The notes under the pieces: model-generated | Database searches by the model: none | Seen by the model: the letters and a program-made list of their open reading frames with translations, nothing else | Told to the model about the DNA's origin: nothing | Program-made: the position numbers and the translations under genes | Shown here: positions 43,672 to 52,458 of the stretch, piece after piece | Position numbering within the stretch: position 1 is the first letter of the stretch | Layout of the letters: each line of letters starts with the position of its first letter | NCBI RefSeq assembly: GCF_014207955.1 | Contig: NZ_JACHLK010000018.1 | Location: 1 to 64,000 of the forward strand | Source: Acidovorax soli | GTDB taxonomy: Bacteria > Pseudomonadota > Gammaproteobacteria > Burkholderiales > Burkholderiaceae_C | DNA length: 64,000 nt | Reading direction: 5' to 3'

Positions 43672-43964
43672 CGCATTCACCCCTTCTGACCGTGCCGAGA
43701 AGCGCAGGGCCTGGGGTGGGTGCGTGTGCCGAAGGACACACGCACTTCGTGGTCTGGCTCGCCGAAGCTGTCTGACCGGAGCTGCCTCGCAGAGGCAGCG
43801 CAGGGAGTTCTTCGGCGCCACCCCAGGACCGAGCATCGCAGGCTGCCCCCTCGCCATCGGCGAGGGGGACACGGGCTGGGGGTCGCCTTTTCTTTGGTGA
43901 CTTTCTTTTGGCGAAGCAAAAGAAAGTTACTGCGCCGCCGGGCGCACATCCCGGCTCCCGCGCA
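43672..43964 (+). repeat. Structured repeat element, copy C
   Basis: Plus-strand copy. Stems: outer 43710-43719/43818-43827, hairpin 43720-43728/43737-43745, 43761-43767/43810-43816 enclosing 43781-43788/43792-43799, C-rich hairpin 43846-43855/43859-43868, long hairpin 43897-43910/43917-43930, short one 43931-43936/43941-43946. Together with copy B it makes an inverted repeat of about 290 bp arms inside the cobalamin run. The spacer 43563-43671 and tail 43965-44037 hold no recognisable gene. Confidence 0.82.
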
Positions 43965-44037
43965 TGGCATGGGCACACAGCCAACAGAGCAGTCACCCCG
44001 CCGAGCAAAGAAACAGAAGCAACCACAACCAACAAAC

Positions 44038-44715
44038 TCAAGCAGCCTGGTGCAACCGACGCTCGACGAATGAAGACCCCTCAAGACGACGCAACGCCTT
44101 GGCAGCCGCCAGAACGCCCAAATCAACCAAAGGCTCCAACAACACCACCGTCATATAAGCAGCCCCAAACGTAGCAATGCTCTCCAGATTCGCAGACCCC
44201 ACACCCGCCCCGTAGATAGCCCAGAACGCCACCCACATCACGATCCCGCCCTGGTACGCCACCGACAGCTTGAACGTCTGGGCATACGTCATGTCCACAT
44301 ACGCCATGCTCTCCGGCACGATGCGCTTGGCCAGCGCAGCGGTCGCAAACAGCGGCACCAGCAAGGTCGTCACATTCATCCCGTACTGCGGCAGATCCTG
44401 CTGCGCAAAGAACACGCTCTGGACCAGCAGGCCAGCCGCCAGGCCGATGGCCGCAGGCGCCACACCGAACAGCAGCAACAAGGTCGTGCCCAGGATCAGA
44501 TGCACCTCCGACACCCCCACCGGGTGGTGCGGGAACAGCTCGAAGAACGCGAACACCAGCGCCGTGGTGAAGACCGAGCGCAGCAGCAGGGCCACAGGGC
44601 CCTCCTTCTTCACCATGTCCAGCGCGAGCTTGCTGGCATACAGCAGTGCCGTGGCGCCCGTGGCGTAGCTCAGGAAGATCTTGGTGGTGTCCACCAGTCC
44701 AGGTTCGATGTGCAT
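44038..44715 (-). CDS. CbiM-like cobalt transporter component
   Basis: A 225-residue inner-membrane protein with about six hydrophobic segments. It starts MHIEPG: in CbiM/NikM the free N terminus and His2 of MHI bind the metal ion, and later His residues (HHPVGVSEVHL, His63, His64, His72) complete the site. It is therefore an S-component-like protein of an ECF cobalt (or nickel) transporter. No CbiN, CbiQ or CbiO gene is adjacent; the energising unit must be elsewhere or absent. 55 bp after btuD. Confidence 0.8.
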   Translation of the reverse strand: MHIEPGLVDTTKIFLSYATGATALLYASKLALDMVKKEGPVALLLRSVFTTALVFAFFELFPHHPVGVSEVHLILGTTLLLLFGVAPAAIGLAAGLLVQSVFFAQQDLPQYGMNVTTLLVPLFATAALAKRIVPESMAYVDMTYAQTFKLSVAYQGGIVMWVAFWAIYGAGVGSANLESIATFGAAYMTVVLLEPLVDLGVLAAAKALRRLEGSSFVERRLHQAA

Positions 44716-44770
44716 GTCACGACTCCTTGGTTAAAAAATGAAAATGAAAAACAAAAAAGAAAATCAAAAG

Positions 44771-45544
44771 TCAGCGCGGCAATGCCACCCACTGCCCGAA
44801 CAATTCATGCACCGCGATGCGGTGGTCGAACACCGCCTCCAGCGCGCGGTGCGTCACCACCTCGTTGCAGCCACCTTGGTGCGTCACTCGGCCCTGGGCC
44901 ATCACCACCAGGTCGTCGGCATGCAGGGCCAGCGAGACCTCGTGCAGCACACTGACCACCGTGGCGCCGCCGGCTACCAGGGCGCGCACGGTGTGCAGCC
45001 AGTCGGTCTGGTGCGGGGGATCCAGGTTGGCCAGGGGTTCGTCCATCAGCAGCACCTGGGCCTGCACAGCCAGTGCGCGGGCCAGCAGCACGCGCTGGCG
45101 CTCGCCGCCCGACAGCTGCGACAAGGGGCGGTCGCGCCAGTCCCAGGCCTGCGTGGTGCGCAGGGCCTGCTCCACGGCCGCATGGTCGGCGGGCGATGGC
45201 GGTGCCAGCCAGGGCTGGTGCGGCAGGCGGCCGAGCATGGCCACGTCGTAGCTGGTCAAATCGTCGGCCGAGCCTTCGTTCTGCCCCAGCCAAGAGAGCT
45301 GGCGCGCGCGCTCGCGCGCCGGCACCTGGGTCAGCATGCGGCCGAGCAGGGCCACCTGGCCATCGACCTGGCCACGCGGCAGCAGGCCGGCCAGCACCTT
45401 GAGCAGGGTGGACTTGCCCGCGCCGTTGGGGCCGACGATGCTGGTCCAGCGGCCTTCGGGCAGGTGCAGGTCGATGCCGTGCAATACCTCGACGCCGCCC
45501 ACGCGCGCGGTGATGTGGTGGGCGCTGAGCGCGATGCCCTTCAC
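44771..45544 (-). CDS. btuD: Cobalamin ABC transporter ATPase
   Basis: A 257-residue FecE/BtuD-type ATPase: Walker A GPNGAGKST, signature LSGGERQR, Walker B LLMDEPLANLD. It energises BtuC import of corrinoids. I place the start at a GTG (45544) that overlaps the btuC stop (GTGA), which fits the coupled layout of btuF-btuC-btuD. Cytoplasmic face of the inner membrane. Confidence 0.93.
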   Translation of the reverse strand: MKGIALSAHHITARVGGVEVLHGIDLHLPEGRWTSIVGPNGAGKSTLLKVLAGLLPRGQVDGQVALLGRMLTQVPARERARQLSWLGQNEGSADDLTSYDVAMLGRLPHQPWLAPPSPADHAAVEQALRTTQAWDWRDRPLSQLSGGERQRVLLARALAVQAQVLLMDEPLANLDPPHQTDWLHTVRALVAGGATVVSVLHEVSLALHADDLVVMAQGRVTHQGGCNEVVTHRALEAVFDHRIAVHELFGQWVALPR

Positions 45545-46575
45545 AGGCCGCCTCCGTGCGCGGTGCGCCGGTGCATCAGCCACAGCAAATAGGTGCCGCC
45601 CAGGGCCGCGGTGAGCACACCCACGGGCAGTTCCTGCGGCGCCAGCATCCAGCGCGCGAGGATATCGGCCGCCAGAAGCAGCACTGCGCCCATGAGGCTG
45701 GAGAGCAGGATGTGCCGCTCGTGCGTGACACGCACGATGGAACGCACCAGGTGCGGCGCGGCCAGGCCGACGAAGGCGATCAGCCCGGTCTGCGCCACGG
45801 CCGTGCCCGTGGCCAGGGCCATGGCGGCCACCAGGCCGGCACGCATGGGGGCGAGCGGCAAGCCCAGGCTGGCGGCGGTGGCCTCGCCCAGGGTCAGGCC
45901 GTCGAGCGCGCGCGCCAGCACCCAGGCCAGCAGGGCACACAGGGCCCAGGCCGCGCCCATCAGGGTGCAGGCGATCCAGCCGACAAAGGCCGTGCTGCCC
46001 AGGATGAAGGCCTGCATGGCCTGCAGGATGTCGGGCGAGGCCAGTTCCACCAGGTCGCGCAGGGCGCCCAGCACCACGCCCACGATGACACCGGCCAGCA
46101 GCAGGCGCAGCGTGTGCTGCACGCCCCGCGCCAGCACCAGCGTGAGCACCACGGCCCCGGCCGCGCCCAGAAAGGCCATGCCCGTGATGCCGATGCGCGC
46201 GATCCACTGCGCGGCCACGGGCGACACGCCGAACATCGCCATGGCCACCGCACCGCCCAGGGCCGCGCCCGAAGCGCTGCCCAGCAGGTAGGGGTCGGCC
46301 AGCGGGTTGCGGAAAAGGCCCTGCGCCACCGCGCCGGCCAGGCCCAGCAGCGCGCCGGCCAGCCAGGCACCCAGGGTGCGCGGCAGGCGGATGTCCCAGA
46401 CGATCTGGCGCGCCACGGGGTCGTCGCCCATGTGCGTGAGGCTCTCCAGCCCGGTGCTGCCCACGGCCGTGCCCAGTACCAGCAGCAGCAGGCTGGCCAG
46501 GCCCAGCCACAGCGCGCACCAAGCGGCGCGGCGCCGGCCGGCGGCGGTGGGGATCAATGCATTGCCAACCGTCAT
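45541..46575 (-). CDS. btuC: Cobalamin ABC transporter permease
   Basis: A 344-residue FecCD/BtuC-family permease with about ten hydrophobic segments. Typical blocks: RLPRTLGAWLAGALLGLAGA, NPLADPYLLGSASGAALG and GLAAPHLVRSIV. Start at ATG 46575, overlapping the btuF stop by ATGA. Works with BtuF and BtuD to move corrinoids across the inner membrane. Confidence 0.95.
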   Translation of the reverse strand: MTVGNALIPTAAGRRRAAWCALWLGLASLLLLVLGTAVGSTGLESLTHMGDDPVARQIVWDIRLPRTLGAWLAGALLGLAGAVAQGLFRNPLADPYLLGSASGAALGGAVAMAMFGVSPVAAQWIARIGITGMAFLGAAGAVVLTLVLARGVQHTLRLLLAGVIVGVVLGALRDLVELASPDILQAMQAFILGSTAFVGWIACTLMGAAWALCALLAWVLARALDGLTLGEATAASLGLPLAPMRAGLVAAMALATGTAVAQTGLIAFVGLAAPHLVRSIVRVTHERHILLSSLMGAVLLLAADILARWMLAPQELPVGVLTAALGGTYLLWLMHRRTAHGGGL

Positions 46576-47480
46576 CGTGCCTTCTCGGTCAGGCAGCGCG
46601 CCATGATGCGTGCGGCCTCGGCCATGCGCGGGCCGGGGCGCACCACCACCTCGGCATCGCCGGGGCCGAACACGCACACGCGGTTCTCGCGCACGGCGCG
46701 CATGGTGGCCCAGCCAGGGTACGGCACCATGCTCTGCATGCTGCTGTTGCCGATCATCAGCACGTCGGGGTTCGCGCGCACCACGTACTCGGGGTTCAGG
46801 CGCGGGAACGGGCCGAGCGCGCCCGGCACCACGTTGCGCACGCCCAGGCGCGCGAGCGATTCGCCGATGAACGACGCCTCGCTGGCCGCATACGGCCCGC
46901 GGCTCACCTCGAAGTACACGCGCGTGTTGCGCGCCTTGGGCGGCAGCGACTGGGCCGCCGCCTGCACGGCGGCGTCGATCACGCGCCACAGCCGGTCAGC
47001 CCCCTCGGCCTGGGGCACGCCCAACACCTGGCCCACGACGCCGAGCACGCGGCGCACGTCGGCATGGGTCTTGGGCTCCAGCACCACGACCTTGAGGCCC
47101 AGGGCTTCGAGCCGATCGCTGGCGCGCGAACTCGCTGCCAGCAGCACCACATCGGGCTTGGCGGCCACGATGGCCTCGATGCTCGGATCGATGCCGCCGC
47201 CCATCCTGGGCAGCCGGGCCACCGACTCGGGCCAGTTGGAATAGCGGTCCACGCCCACCAGGCGGTGGCACTGGTCGAGCTCGCAGACGCTCTCGGTCAG
47301 CGAGGGCAGCAGCGAGACGATGCGCTGCGGTGCCTGGGGCAAGGTGACCACACGGCCCCGGTCGTCCTTGATCTGCACGGGCTCGGCCCGTGCCAGGCCG
47401 GCCATCAGCAACAGCAGCACCACGAGGATGGCGATCACCCAGAGGATGCGGCGCACGGGGGTCGGCGTCGGCTCTTCCAT
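46572..47480 (-). CDS. btuF: Cobalamin ABC transporter substrate-binding protein
   Basis: A 302-residue class-III periplasmic binding protein. The N terminus (about 11-32) is a long hydrophobic helix (ILWVIAILVVLLLLMAGLA), either an uncleaved anchor or a signal. VTLPQAPQRIVSLLPSLTESV and FIGESLARLGVRNVVPG are characteristic. It delivers cobalamin or cobinamide to BtuCD, whose genes overlap it. The gene at 41.8 kb is a paralogue. Confidence 0.93.
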   Translation of the reverse strand: MEEPTPTPVRRILWVIAILVVLLLLMAGLARAEPVQIKDDRGRVVTLPQAPQRIVSLLPSLTESVCELDQCHRLVGVDRYSNWPESVARLPRMGGGIDPSIEAIVAAKPDVVLLAASSRASDRLEALGLKVVVLEPKTHADVRRVLGVVGQVLGVPQAEGADRLWRVIDAAVQAAAQSLPPKARNTRVYFEVSRGPYAASEASFIGESLARLGVRNVVPGALGPFPRLNPEYVVRANPDVLMIGNSSMQSMVPYPGWATMRAVRENRVCVFGPGDAEVVVRPGPRMAEAARIMARCLTEKAR

Positions 47481-48073
47481 CAGCGCGGCTCCTTCAGGGT
47501 CAGCGGCAGCCCGGCCGCCATCAAGGTCACGCGCGGGCAGGCCGCGGCCACGCGCTGGTTGAGCACGCCCAGCGCATCGACAAAGGCGCGCACCTCGCGC
47601 CCCAGCGGAATCACCCCCAGGCCGATTTCATTGCCCACCAGAACCACGGGGCCGGGGGCGTTTTGCAATGCGGTGATGAAGTCCTCGCACTGCGCGGCCC
47701 AGGCCTGTGCCAGGGCCTCGCGCCCGTGCGCGTCCATGGCCTCCACGCCGGCCGGCATGGTCCAGTTGGTGAGCCACAGGGTCAGGCAGTCGACCACCAC
47801 CAGGGTGCTGGCGCTGCTGCGCTGGCGCAGCGCGCCGGCCAGGTCGCGCGGCTCCTCCAGCGTGGCCAGGCCGGGCACGCGCTTGGCCCGCTCGCGCTGG
47901 TGGCGCGCGATGCGTTCGCGCATCTCCTCGTCCCAAGGCTGGCCGGTGGCGATCAGCACGGCATCGCGGCCGGGCGCCTGCGCCAGCCAGTCGCGCGCGG
48001 CCAGCTCGGCGCGGCGCGACTTGCCGCTCTTTTGCCCGCCCAGGACAAGCTCGGTCGTGATGGCCTGGTTCAT
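47480..48073 (-). CDS. cobU: Adenosylcobinamide kinase / guanylyltransferase
   Basis: A 197-residue bifunctional enzyme (CobP in Pseudomonas naming). It phosphorylates adenosylcobinamide and transfers GMP to give AdoCbi-GDP. The P-loop reads GGQKSGKSRRAE; the usual first element is GGxRSGKS, and Lys replaces Arg here. The VDCLTLWLTNW and NEIGLGVIPLGREVRAF blocks are canonical. It overlaps cobB by ATGA, and its stop codon abuts the btuF start. Confidence 0.95.
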   Translation of the reverse strand: MNQAITTELVLGGQKSGKSRRAELAARDWLAQAPGRDAVLIATGQPWDEEMRERIARHQRERAKRVPGLATLEEPRDLAGALRQRSSASTLVVVDCLTLWLTNWTMPAGVEAMDAHGREALAQAWAAQCEDFITALQNAPGPVVLVGNEIGLGVIPLGREVRAFVDALGVLNQRVAAACPRVTLMAAGLPLTLKEPR

Positions 48074-49443
48074 GGTGCAGGCCCCTCGCCGCCCAGCAGG
48101 TGCGCGACGGCCGCAGGGGCCGACGGGAACCAGGCATGGAAGTAGCTCGCATGGATGCTGCCATGGCGGTACAAGGCCTCCCCCGCATCGGGCGCCGGCG
48201 CGGTGTCCGGGCGCGACGTGCGCCCCAGCACATCCGCCGAGCTCTGCGCGGTGGAGTAATGGAAGGTGTGGCCGCGCAGTGTGTGGCCCGCCACTGTGAG
48301 CTGCTGCGGCCCCAGGGCGGCCAGGCGCTTGTGCATGGCCACGCGGCCGGGCAGCAGGCCCCACAGCGGCTGCGTTGTGCCATCGGCCAGGGTGATCGAT
48401 TCGAACAGGGACATCATGCCGCCGCATTCTGCCCACAGCGGCTTGCGCGCCGCCACATGGGCGCGCAGGCTGACCTGCATGGCGGTATTGGCCGCGATGC
48501 GCGCCGCATGCAACTCGGGGTAGCCGCCGGGCAACCACACGGCATCGCAGGCCGGCAATGCCGCATCGTGCAGCGGCGAGAAGAACACCACCTGCGCCCC
48601 CAGCTGCGCCAGGCACTGCAGGTTGGCGTCGTAGACAAAACAGAAGGCCGCATCGCGCCCCACGGCCACCGTGCGGCCCGCCAGCAGGGGCGGCACATGC
48701 ACCGAGGGCCCCGGCGCAGGAAAGTCCACCGCCCAGCGTTGCAGCCCGCCCAGGCCCATCTGGCCCAGCGGCGTGGCAGCCAGCGCGTCGGCTGCGGCAT
48801 CCAGGCGCGCCAGGGCATCATCGCCCAGCTCCTGCGCGACGACCAGGCCCAGATGGCGTTCGGGCAGCAGTGCGGCCGCGGCCTTGCCGGTGGCACCGCC
48901 ACCGGGCGCCACGCGCACCAGCGCGCCCATCCAGTCCGCAGCATCCTGCAGGCCATCGCGCAGCATCTGCGCATGGCGCTCCGAGCCCACGCGGTTGGCC
49001 AGCACGCCGGCCCAGGGCAGGCCCGGACGGTAGTGGCGCAGGCCGAAGGCCAGCGCGCCAAAGGTGCCGGCCATGGCCGAGGCATCGACCACGGCGAGCA
49101 CCGGCACGCCAAAGCGCTGCGCCAGGTCGGCCGCACTCGGCGTGCCGTCGAACAGGCCCATCACGCCTTCGATCAAGAGGAGGTCGCTCTCACCGGCGGC
49201 CGCGTGCAGGCGCTCGGCGCAATCGGCCTCGCCATTCATCCACAGGTCGAGCTGGTGCACGGGCGCGCCACTGGCGAGCTGGTGCCAGTGCGGGTCGAGG
49301 AAGTCCGGGCCGCACTTGAACACCCGCACCCGCCGGCCCTGGCGCGCATGCAGGCGCGCCAGGGCCGCGGTGACGGTGGTCTTGCCCTGGCCCGATGCCG
49401 GGGCGGCGATCAGGATCGCCGGACAGCGTGCCGGGGTGACCAT
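48070..49443 (-). CDS. cobB: Cobyrinate a,c-diamide synthase
   Basis: A 457-residue glutamine amidotransferase that amidates carboxylates a and c of the corrin ring. N-terminal DTBS-like ATPase domain (APASGQGKTTVTAALARLHA, KCGPDFLDPHWH) and C-terminal glutaminase with Cys in AECGGMMSL and His in GSIHASYFH. In the aerobic route it acts on hydrogenobyrinate before cobalt insertion by CobN. Second gene behind the riboswitch, 47 bp after btuB. Confidence 0.95.
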   Translation of the reverse strand: MVTPARCPAILIAAPASGQGKTTVTAALARLHARQGRRVRVFKCGPDFLDPHWHQLASGAPVHQLDLWMNGEADCAERLHAAAGESDLLLIEGVMGLFDGTPSAADLAQRFGVPVLAVVDASAMAGTFGALAFGLRHYRPGLPWAGVLANRVGSERHAQMLRDGLQDAADWMGALVRVAPGGGATGKAAAALLPERHLGLVVAQELGDDALARLDAAADALAATPLGQMGLGGLQRWAVDFPAPGPSVHVPPLLAGRTVAVGRDAAFCFVYDANLQCLAQLGAQVVFFSPLHDAALPACDAVWLPGGYPELHAARIAANTAMQVSLRAHVAARKPLWAECGGMMSLFESITLADGTTQPLWGLLPGRVAMHKRLAALGPQQLTVAGHTLRGHTFHYSTAQSSADVLGRTSRPDTAPAPDAGEALYRHGSIHASYFHAWFPSAPAAVAHLLGGEGPAP

Positions 49444-49490
49444 TCTTGCGGCTTCTTCTCAGCCTTCCCTCTTCTCATCTGCAATGCGTG

Positions 49491-51377
49491 TTACTGCGGT
49501 GCCCACTTCAGGCCGACAAAGAACGTGCGGCCCGGGGTGGCGTAGGTGCGTGCCAGTTCGTAGTGCTTGTCGGCCGCGTTGTCGAGGCGCGCGGTCAGCG
49601 TGAAGTCGCGGGCAATGCGGGTGCTGGCGTGCAGGTTGAACAGGCTGTAGCCGCCCAGCACGAAGGTGTTGGCCACGGTGTCGAAGCGGCGGCCCGAGGC
49701 CTGCACCTCGGCGCCCACGGTCCAGCCCGCGATCTGCGTGTCGGCACCCAGGGTGCCGTGGCGCTTGGCGCGGCGCGCCAGCATCTTGCCGGTATCGAGG
49801 TCGCGCGGGTTCTGCAGGTCCAGCGAACCACGCAGCTGCACGCTGCCCAGGCGGTAGGAGCCGGCCAAGGTCACGCCCTTGTACTCGGCGCGTGCCACAT
49901 TGGCGTAGCAACCCAGAGGGGACGGGCAGGGGCCCACAGGGCCAAAGACGATCAGGTCCTGCACGCGGTTGCGGTAGGCCGTCACCGAGAAGCTGCTCGA
50001 TGCCTGCGCCCAGCGCAGGCCCAGTTCGGCATTGCGGCTGCTCTCGGGGTTCAGGCGGCCCGTGCCGTACTCGCTGAAGCGGTGGTACAGCGTGGGCGCG
50101 CGGAAGGCCGTGCCCACCGAGGCCGTGGCGCGCCACTGCGGTGCGAAGGTGTAGCCATAGGCCAGGCTGCCCGTGCCCTTGCCGCCGAACTCGCTGTCCG
50201 AGTCGTGGCGCACATTGGCCTGCAGCGTGTGGCCGCCCGCGGTGTAGCCATAGCCCAGGGCCAGCGCATCCTGCGAGCGCTTGCGGTCGATGGGGGCGTT
50301 TTCCAGCCGGTCTTCGCGGCGCTCCAGCGCGGCGGTCACCAGGTGCGGGCCCTGGCGCCATTCGTTCTGGAACAGGTAGCCGCGCAGGCGGGTCTCGGTC
50401 AGGTAGAACGAGGGCGTGGTCTGGTACTCGTCGCGCGAATCGGTGATCTGCACGCGGGTCTTGTACTGCGGCGTCCACTGCGCCTGCCAGTTCAGGCCCA
50501 GGGCATGCAGCTTGTGCTGGTTGCGGTCATCGCGGCCCAGGCCGCTGTCGTAGCCGCTGTCCAGGTCGTTCACGAGCAGTGTGGCTTCGAGCCGGTGCGT
50601 GGCATTGATCTGCAGGCCCACGCGGGCGCTGGCCGAGGTGCTTTCGTAGCCGTCACGGTCGGGGTTCTGCGTGGCCACGGTGCGGGCGTTGAAGCCCTTG
50701 CTCTCTTCGCGGGCGATGCCCAAGGCGTAGTCGATGGTGCCGCTGGCGCCGCTCACGCCGGCCTCGGCCTTGCGTGTGCCCTGGTTGCCAATGCCGATGC
50801 CCACATAGGGCGCCACACCCTGCTCGCCGCGCTTGGTGAAGATCTGCACCACGCCGCCCATGGCGTCGGAGCCGTAGACCGCGCCGGCCGGGCCGCGCAG
50901 CACCTCGATGCGGTCGATCTGCGCCAGCGGAATGGACTCCCATGCCGCGCCGCCCGTGGATTGCGAATCCATGCGCACGCCGTCGATGTACACCGCCGTG
51001 AAGCGCGACTCTGCGCCGCGCAGGAACACGCCCGTGGTCGTGCCGGGGCCGCCGTTGCGCGAGATCTCGATGCCCGGCACGCGCGCCAGCACGTCGGCCA
51101 GGCCCGTCGCGCCACTGGTCTCGATGGTCGCGCGGTCGATCACGGTCACGTCGGCCACCAGATCGGACAGCGGCTGCGGCGTGCGCGTGGCGGTCACCAC
51201 GGTCTCGGCCAGCGAGGGCGCGCGCAGGTTCTGCGCGAGCAGCACCGGGGCGTTGCCGTTCTGCTGGGCGTGGGCGGCGCAGGCGCCCAGCACGGCCAGG
51301 GACACGAGCGCAGGGCGCAGGCACAAGGACCGGGGAACGGACGCAGCAATGCGCGCACGGGGGGTACGGATTTTCAT
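49491..51377 (-). CDS. btuB: Outer-membrane cobalamin receptor
   Basis: A 628-residue TonB-dependent receptor of the BtuB type. Signal peptide (cleavage near AHAQQ), TonB-box-like ETVVTATR near residue 60, plug domain with RIEVLRGPAGAVYGSDAMGGV, and a barrel of about 22 strands. Length matches E. coli BtuB (about 614). It starts at ATG 51377 and is the first gene after the cobalamin riboswitch, so it is shut down when the cell has enough cobalamin. Confidence 0.95.
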   Translation of the reverse strand: MKIRTPRARIAASVPRSLCLRPALVSLAVLGACAAHAQQNGNAPVLLAQNLRAPSLAETVVTATRTPQPLSDLVADVTVIDRATIETSGATGLADVLARVPGIEISRNGGPGTTTGVFLRGAESRFTAVYIDGVRMDSQSTGGAAWESIPLAQIDRIEVLRGPAGAVYGSDAMGGVVQIFTKRGEQGVAPYVGIGIGNQGTRKAEAGVSGASGTIDYALGIAREESKGFNARTVATQNPDRDGYESTSASARVGLQINATHRLEATLLVNDLDSGYDSGLGRDDRNQHKLHALGLNWQAQWTPQYKTRVQITDSRDEYQTTPSFYLTETRLRGYLFQNEWRQGPHLVTAALERREDRLENAPIDRKRSQDALALGYGYTAGGHTLQANVRHDSDSEFGGKGTGSLAYGYTFAPQWRATASVGTAFRAPTLYHRFSEYGTGRLNPESSRNAELGLRWAQASSSFSVTAYRNRVQDLIVFGPVGPCPSPLGCYANVARAEYKGVTLAGSYRLGSVQLRGSLDLQNPRDLDTGKMLARRAKRHGTLGADTQIAGWTVGAEVQASGRRFDTVANTFVLGGYSLFNLHASTRIARDFTLTARLDNAADKHYELARTYATPGRTFFVGLKWAPQ

Positions 51378-51440
51378 GGGGCGAATCGTCGGCAAGCAAA
51401 AACCCGTGCCGGCCTCCCGCCAGCGAAATGGGTGACACGA

Positions 51441-51690
51441 CTGCCTGCACCAAGGCGCAGGCAGCCACCGTGTTGGCCGGTATCCGGGCTGGCGGAACGC
51501 TTCTCAAAGCCTTCCCAGGTGCTTGTTCAAGGCACCCAGTGGCATGGGGATGAAAAGGGAATCGAAAACCGATTCGTCCGCTGACCGTTGCGGGGGCAGC
51601 GCAGGCTCGGCGCGCCATGCGTGGCGCCACCTCCCTGCTTCCCGTTGAACTGCAGCATGTGAACCACACCGCGAGCACCAACCCGGTGAT
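51441..51690 (-). ncRNA. Cobalamin riboswitch
   Basis: On the minus strand the leader of btuB contains the conserved pieces in order: GGTGCTCGCGGTG (near 51680), TTCAACGGGAA (near 51645), GCTGCCCCCGCAACGGTCAG (51583-51602), GCCACTGGG (near 51540) with GGGAAGGC, and the B12-box-type AGCCCGGATACCGGCCAA (51472-51489). A terminal hairpin CTGCCTGC/GCAGGCAG follows at 51441-51464. No T-run follows, so it probably controls translation. I located these boxes by eye; the class is clear. Confidence 0.9.
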
Positions 51691-51733
51691 TTTACGACCG
51701 ATTACAACCCGCCGTCCTACAATCGGTGGCTGT

Positions 51734-51958
51734 ATGGCAACAACACCATCGACAACCGACCAGATCGCCGAGCGCGTGGAGCGGCTCCTGGTGCGCCACG
51801 CCGAACTGCAGCGCACCAATGCGCTGTTGTCCGAGCAGGTGGCCGCACTCACGCAGGAGCGCGACTCGCTCAAGTCCCGCCTCTCCGCCGCGCGCTCGCG
51901 GGTGGATGCCCTGCTCGAGCGCCTGCCCCAAGCCCCTCCCGCGAAAGACGCCGCATGA
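51734..51958 (+). CDS. ZapB-like coiled-coil protein
   Basis: A 74-residue protein that is almost all coiled coil (IAERVERLLVRHAELQRTNA onward), like the small TIGR02449/ZapB-type proteins encoded before zapA in beta- and gammaproteobacteria. A role with ZapA at the division ring is inferred. Start at ATG 51734; it overlaps zapA by ATGA. A TACAAT at 51718-51723 upstream may be its -10 box. Confidence 0.85.
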   Translation: MATTPSTTDQIAERVERLLVRHAELQRTNALLSEQVAALTQERDSLKSRLSAARSRVDALLERLPQAPPAKDAA

Positions 51959-52362
51959 AGCAAATCGAGGTGCAGATCCTGCAGCAAAGCTACCTGCTCA
52001 GTTGCCCCGAGGGGCACGAGAGCCGACTGCTCGATGCCGTGGAACGTGTGGACACCGCCATGACGCGCATCCGCGATGCCGGCAAGGTGCGTGCCCGCGA
52101 ACGCATCGCGGTGCTGGCTGCGCTGAACCTCGCTTTCGAGATCGCCGACCGCGAAGCCGCCGACATGGCCGCCGCGGCGGACCACCCCCATCCCGTGCCC
52201 ATGGCCACACCCGTGGCGGTGGGCGACGACATTCCGCCGCCACCGCGGCGCATGGGCGTGCAGGAGTCCCTGCTGCCCCCCGATGCCGACGAAATCCAGC
52301 GCCTGCAGAACCTGGTGCAGCGCCTGGACCAGGCCCTGGGCGACGACGGGCGCCTGCTGTAA
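51955..52362 (+). CDS. zapA: Cell division protein ZapA
   Basis: A 135-residue FtsZ-ring stabiliser. The N-terminal ZapA domain (KQIEVQILQQSYLLSCPEG, LNLAFEIADRE) is followed by a Pro-rich linker (about 78-105) and a C-terminal helix for tetramerisation. In proteobacteria the gene typically precedes 6S RNA, as here (about 100 bp downstream). ATGA overlap with the coiled-coil gene indicates translational coupling. Confidence 0.94.
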   Translation: MKQIEVQILQQSYLLSCPEGHESRLLDAVERVDTAMTRIRDAGKVRARERIAVLAALNLAFEIADREAADMAAAADHPHPVPMATPVAVGDDIPPPPRRMGVQESLLPPDADEIQRLQNLVQRLDQALGDDGRLL

Positions 52363-52449
52363 ACGGCGCTGCGGCCCTGCGCTATCAATGGCGTACAGGT
52401 CAGAGAATTCTTTACATCGCCGACAGCTTTCAGGGGCTTTCAGAGCCCC

Positions 52450-52455
52450 TACAAT
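52450..52455 (+). promoter_or_regulatory. -10 box of 6S RNA
   Basis: TACAAT lies 4 bp before the first base of the 6S closing stem, the correct spacing for a sigma-70 start there. A small hairpin GGGGCT/AGCCCC (52433-52449) overlaps the region just upstream. Confidence 0.65.
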
Positions 52456-52458
52456 GAA

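Noticed and set aside
43502..44126. Open frames across repeat copies B and C
   Set aside because: The same residue strings appear in different frames and strands as in copy A, as expected for a non-coding repeat, not a conserved protein.
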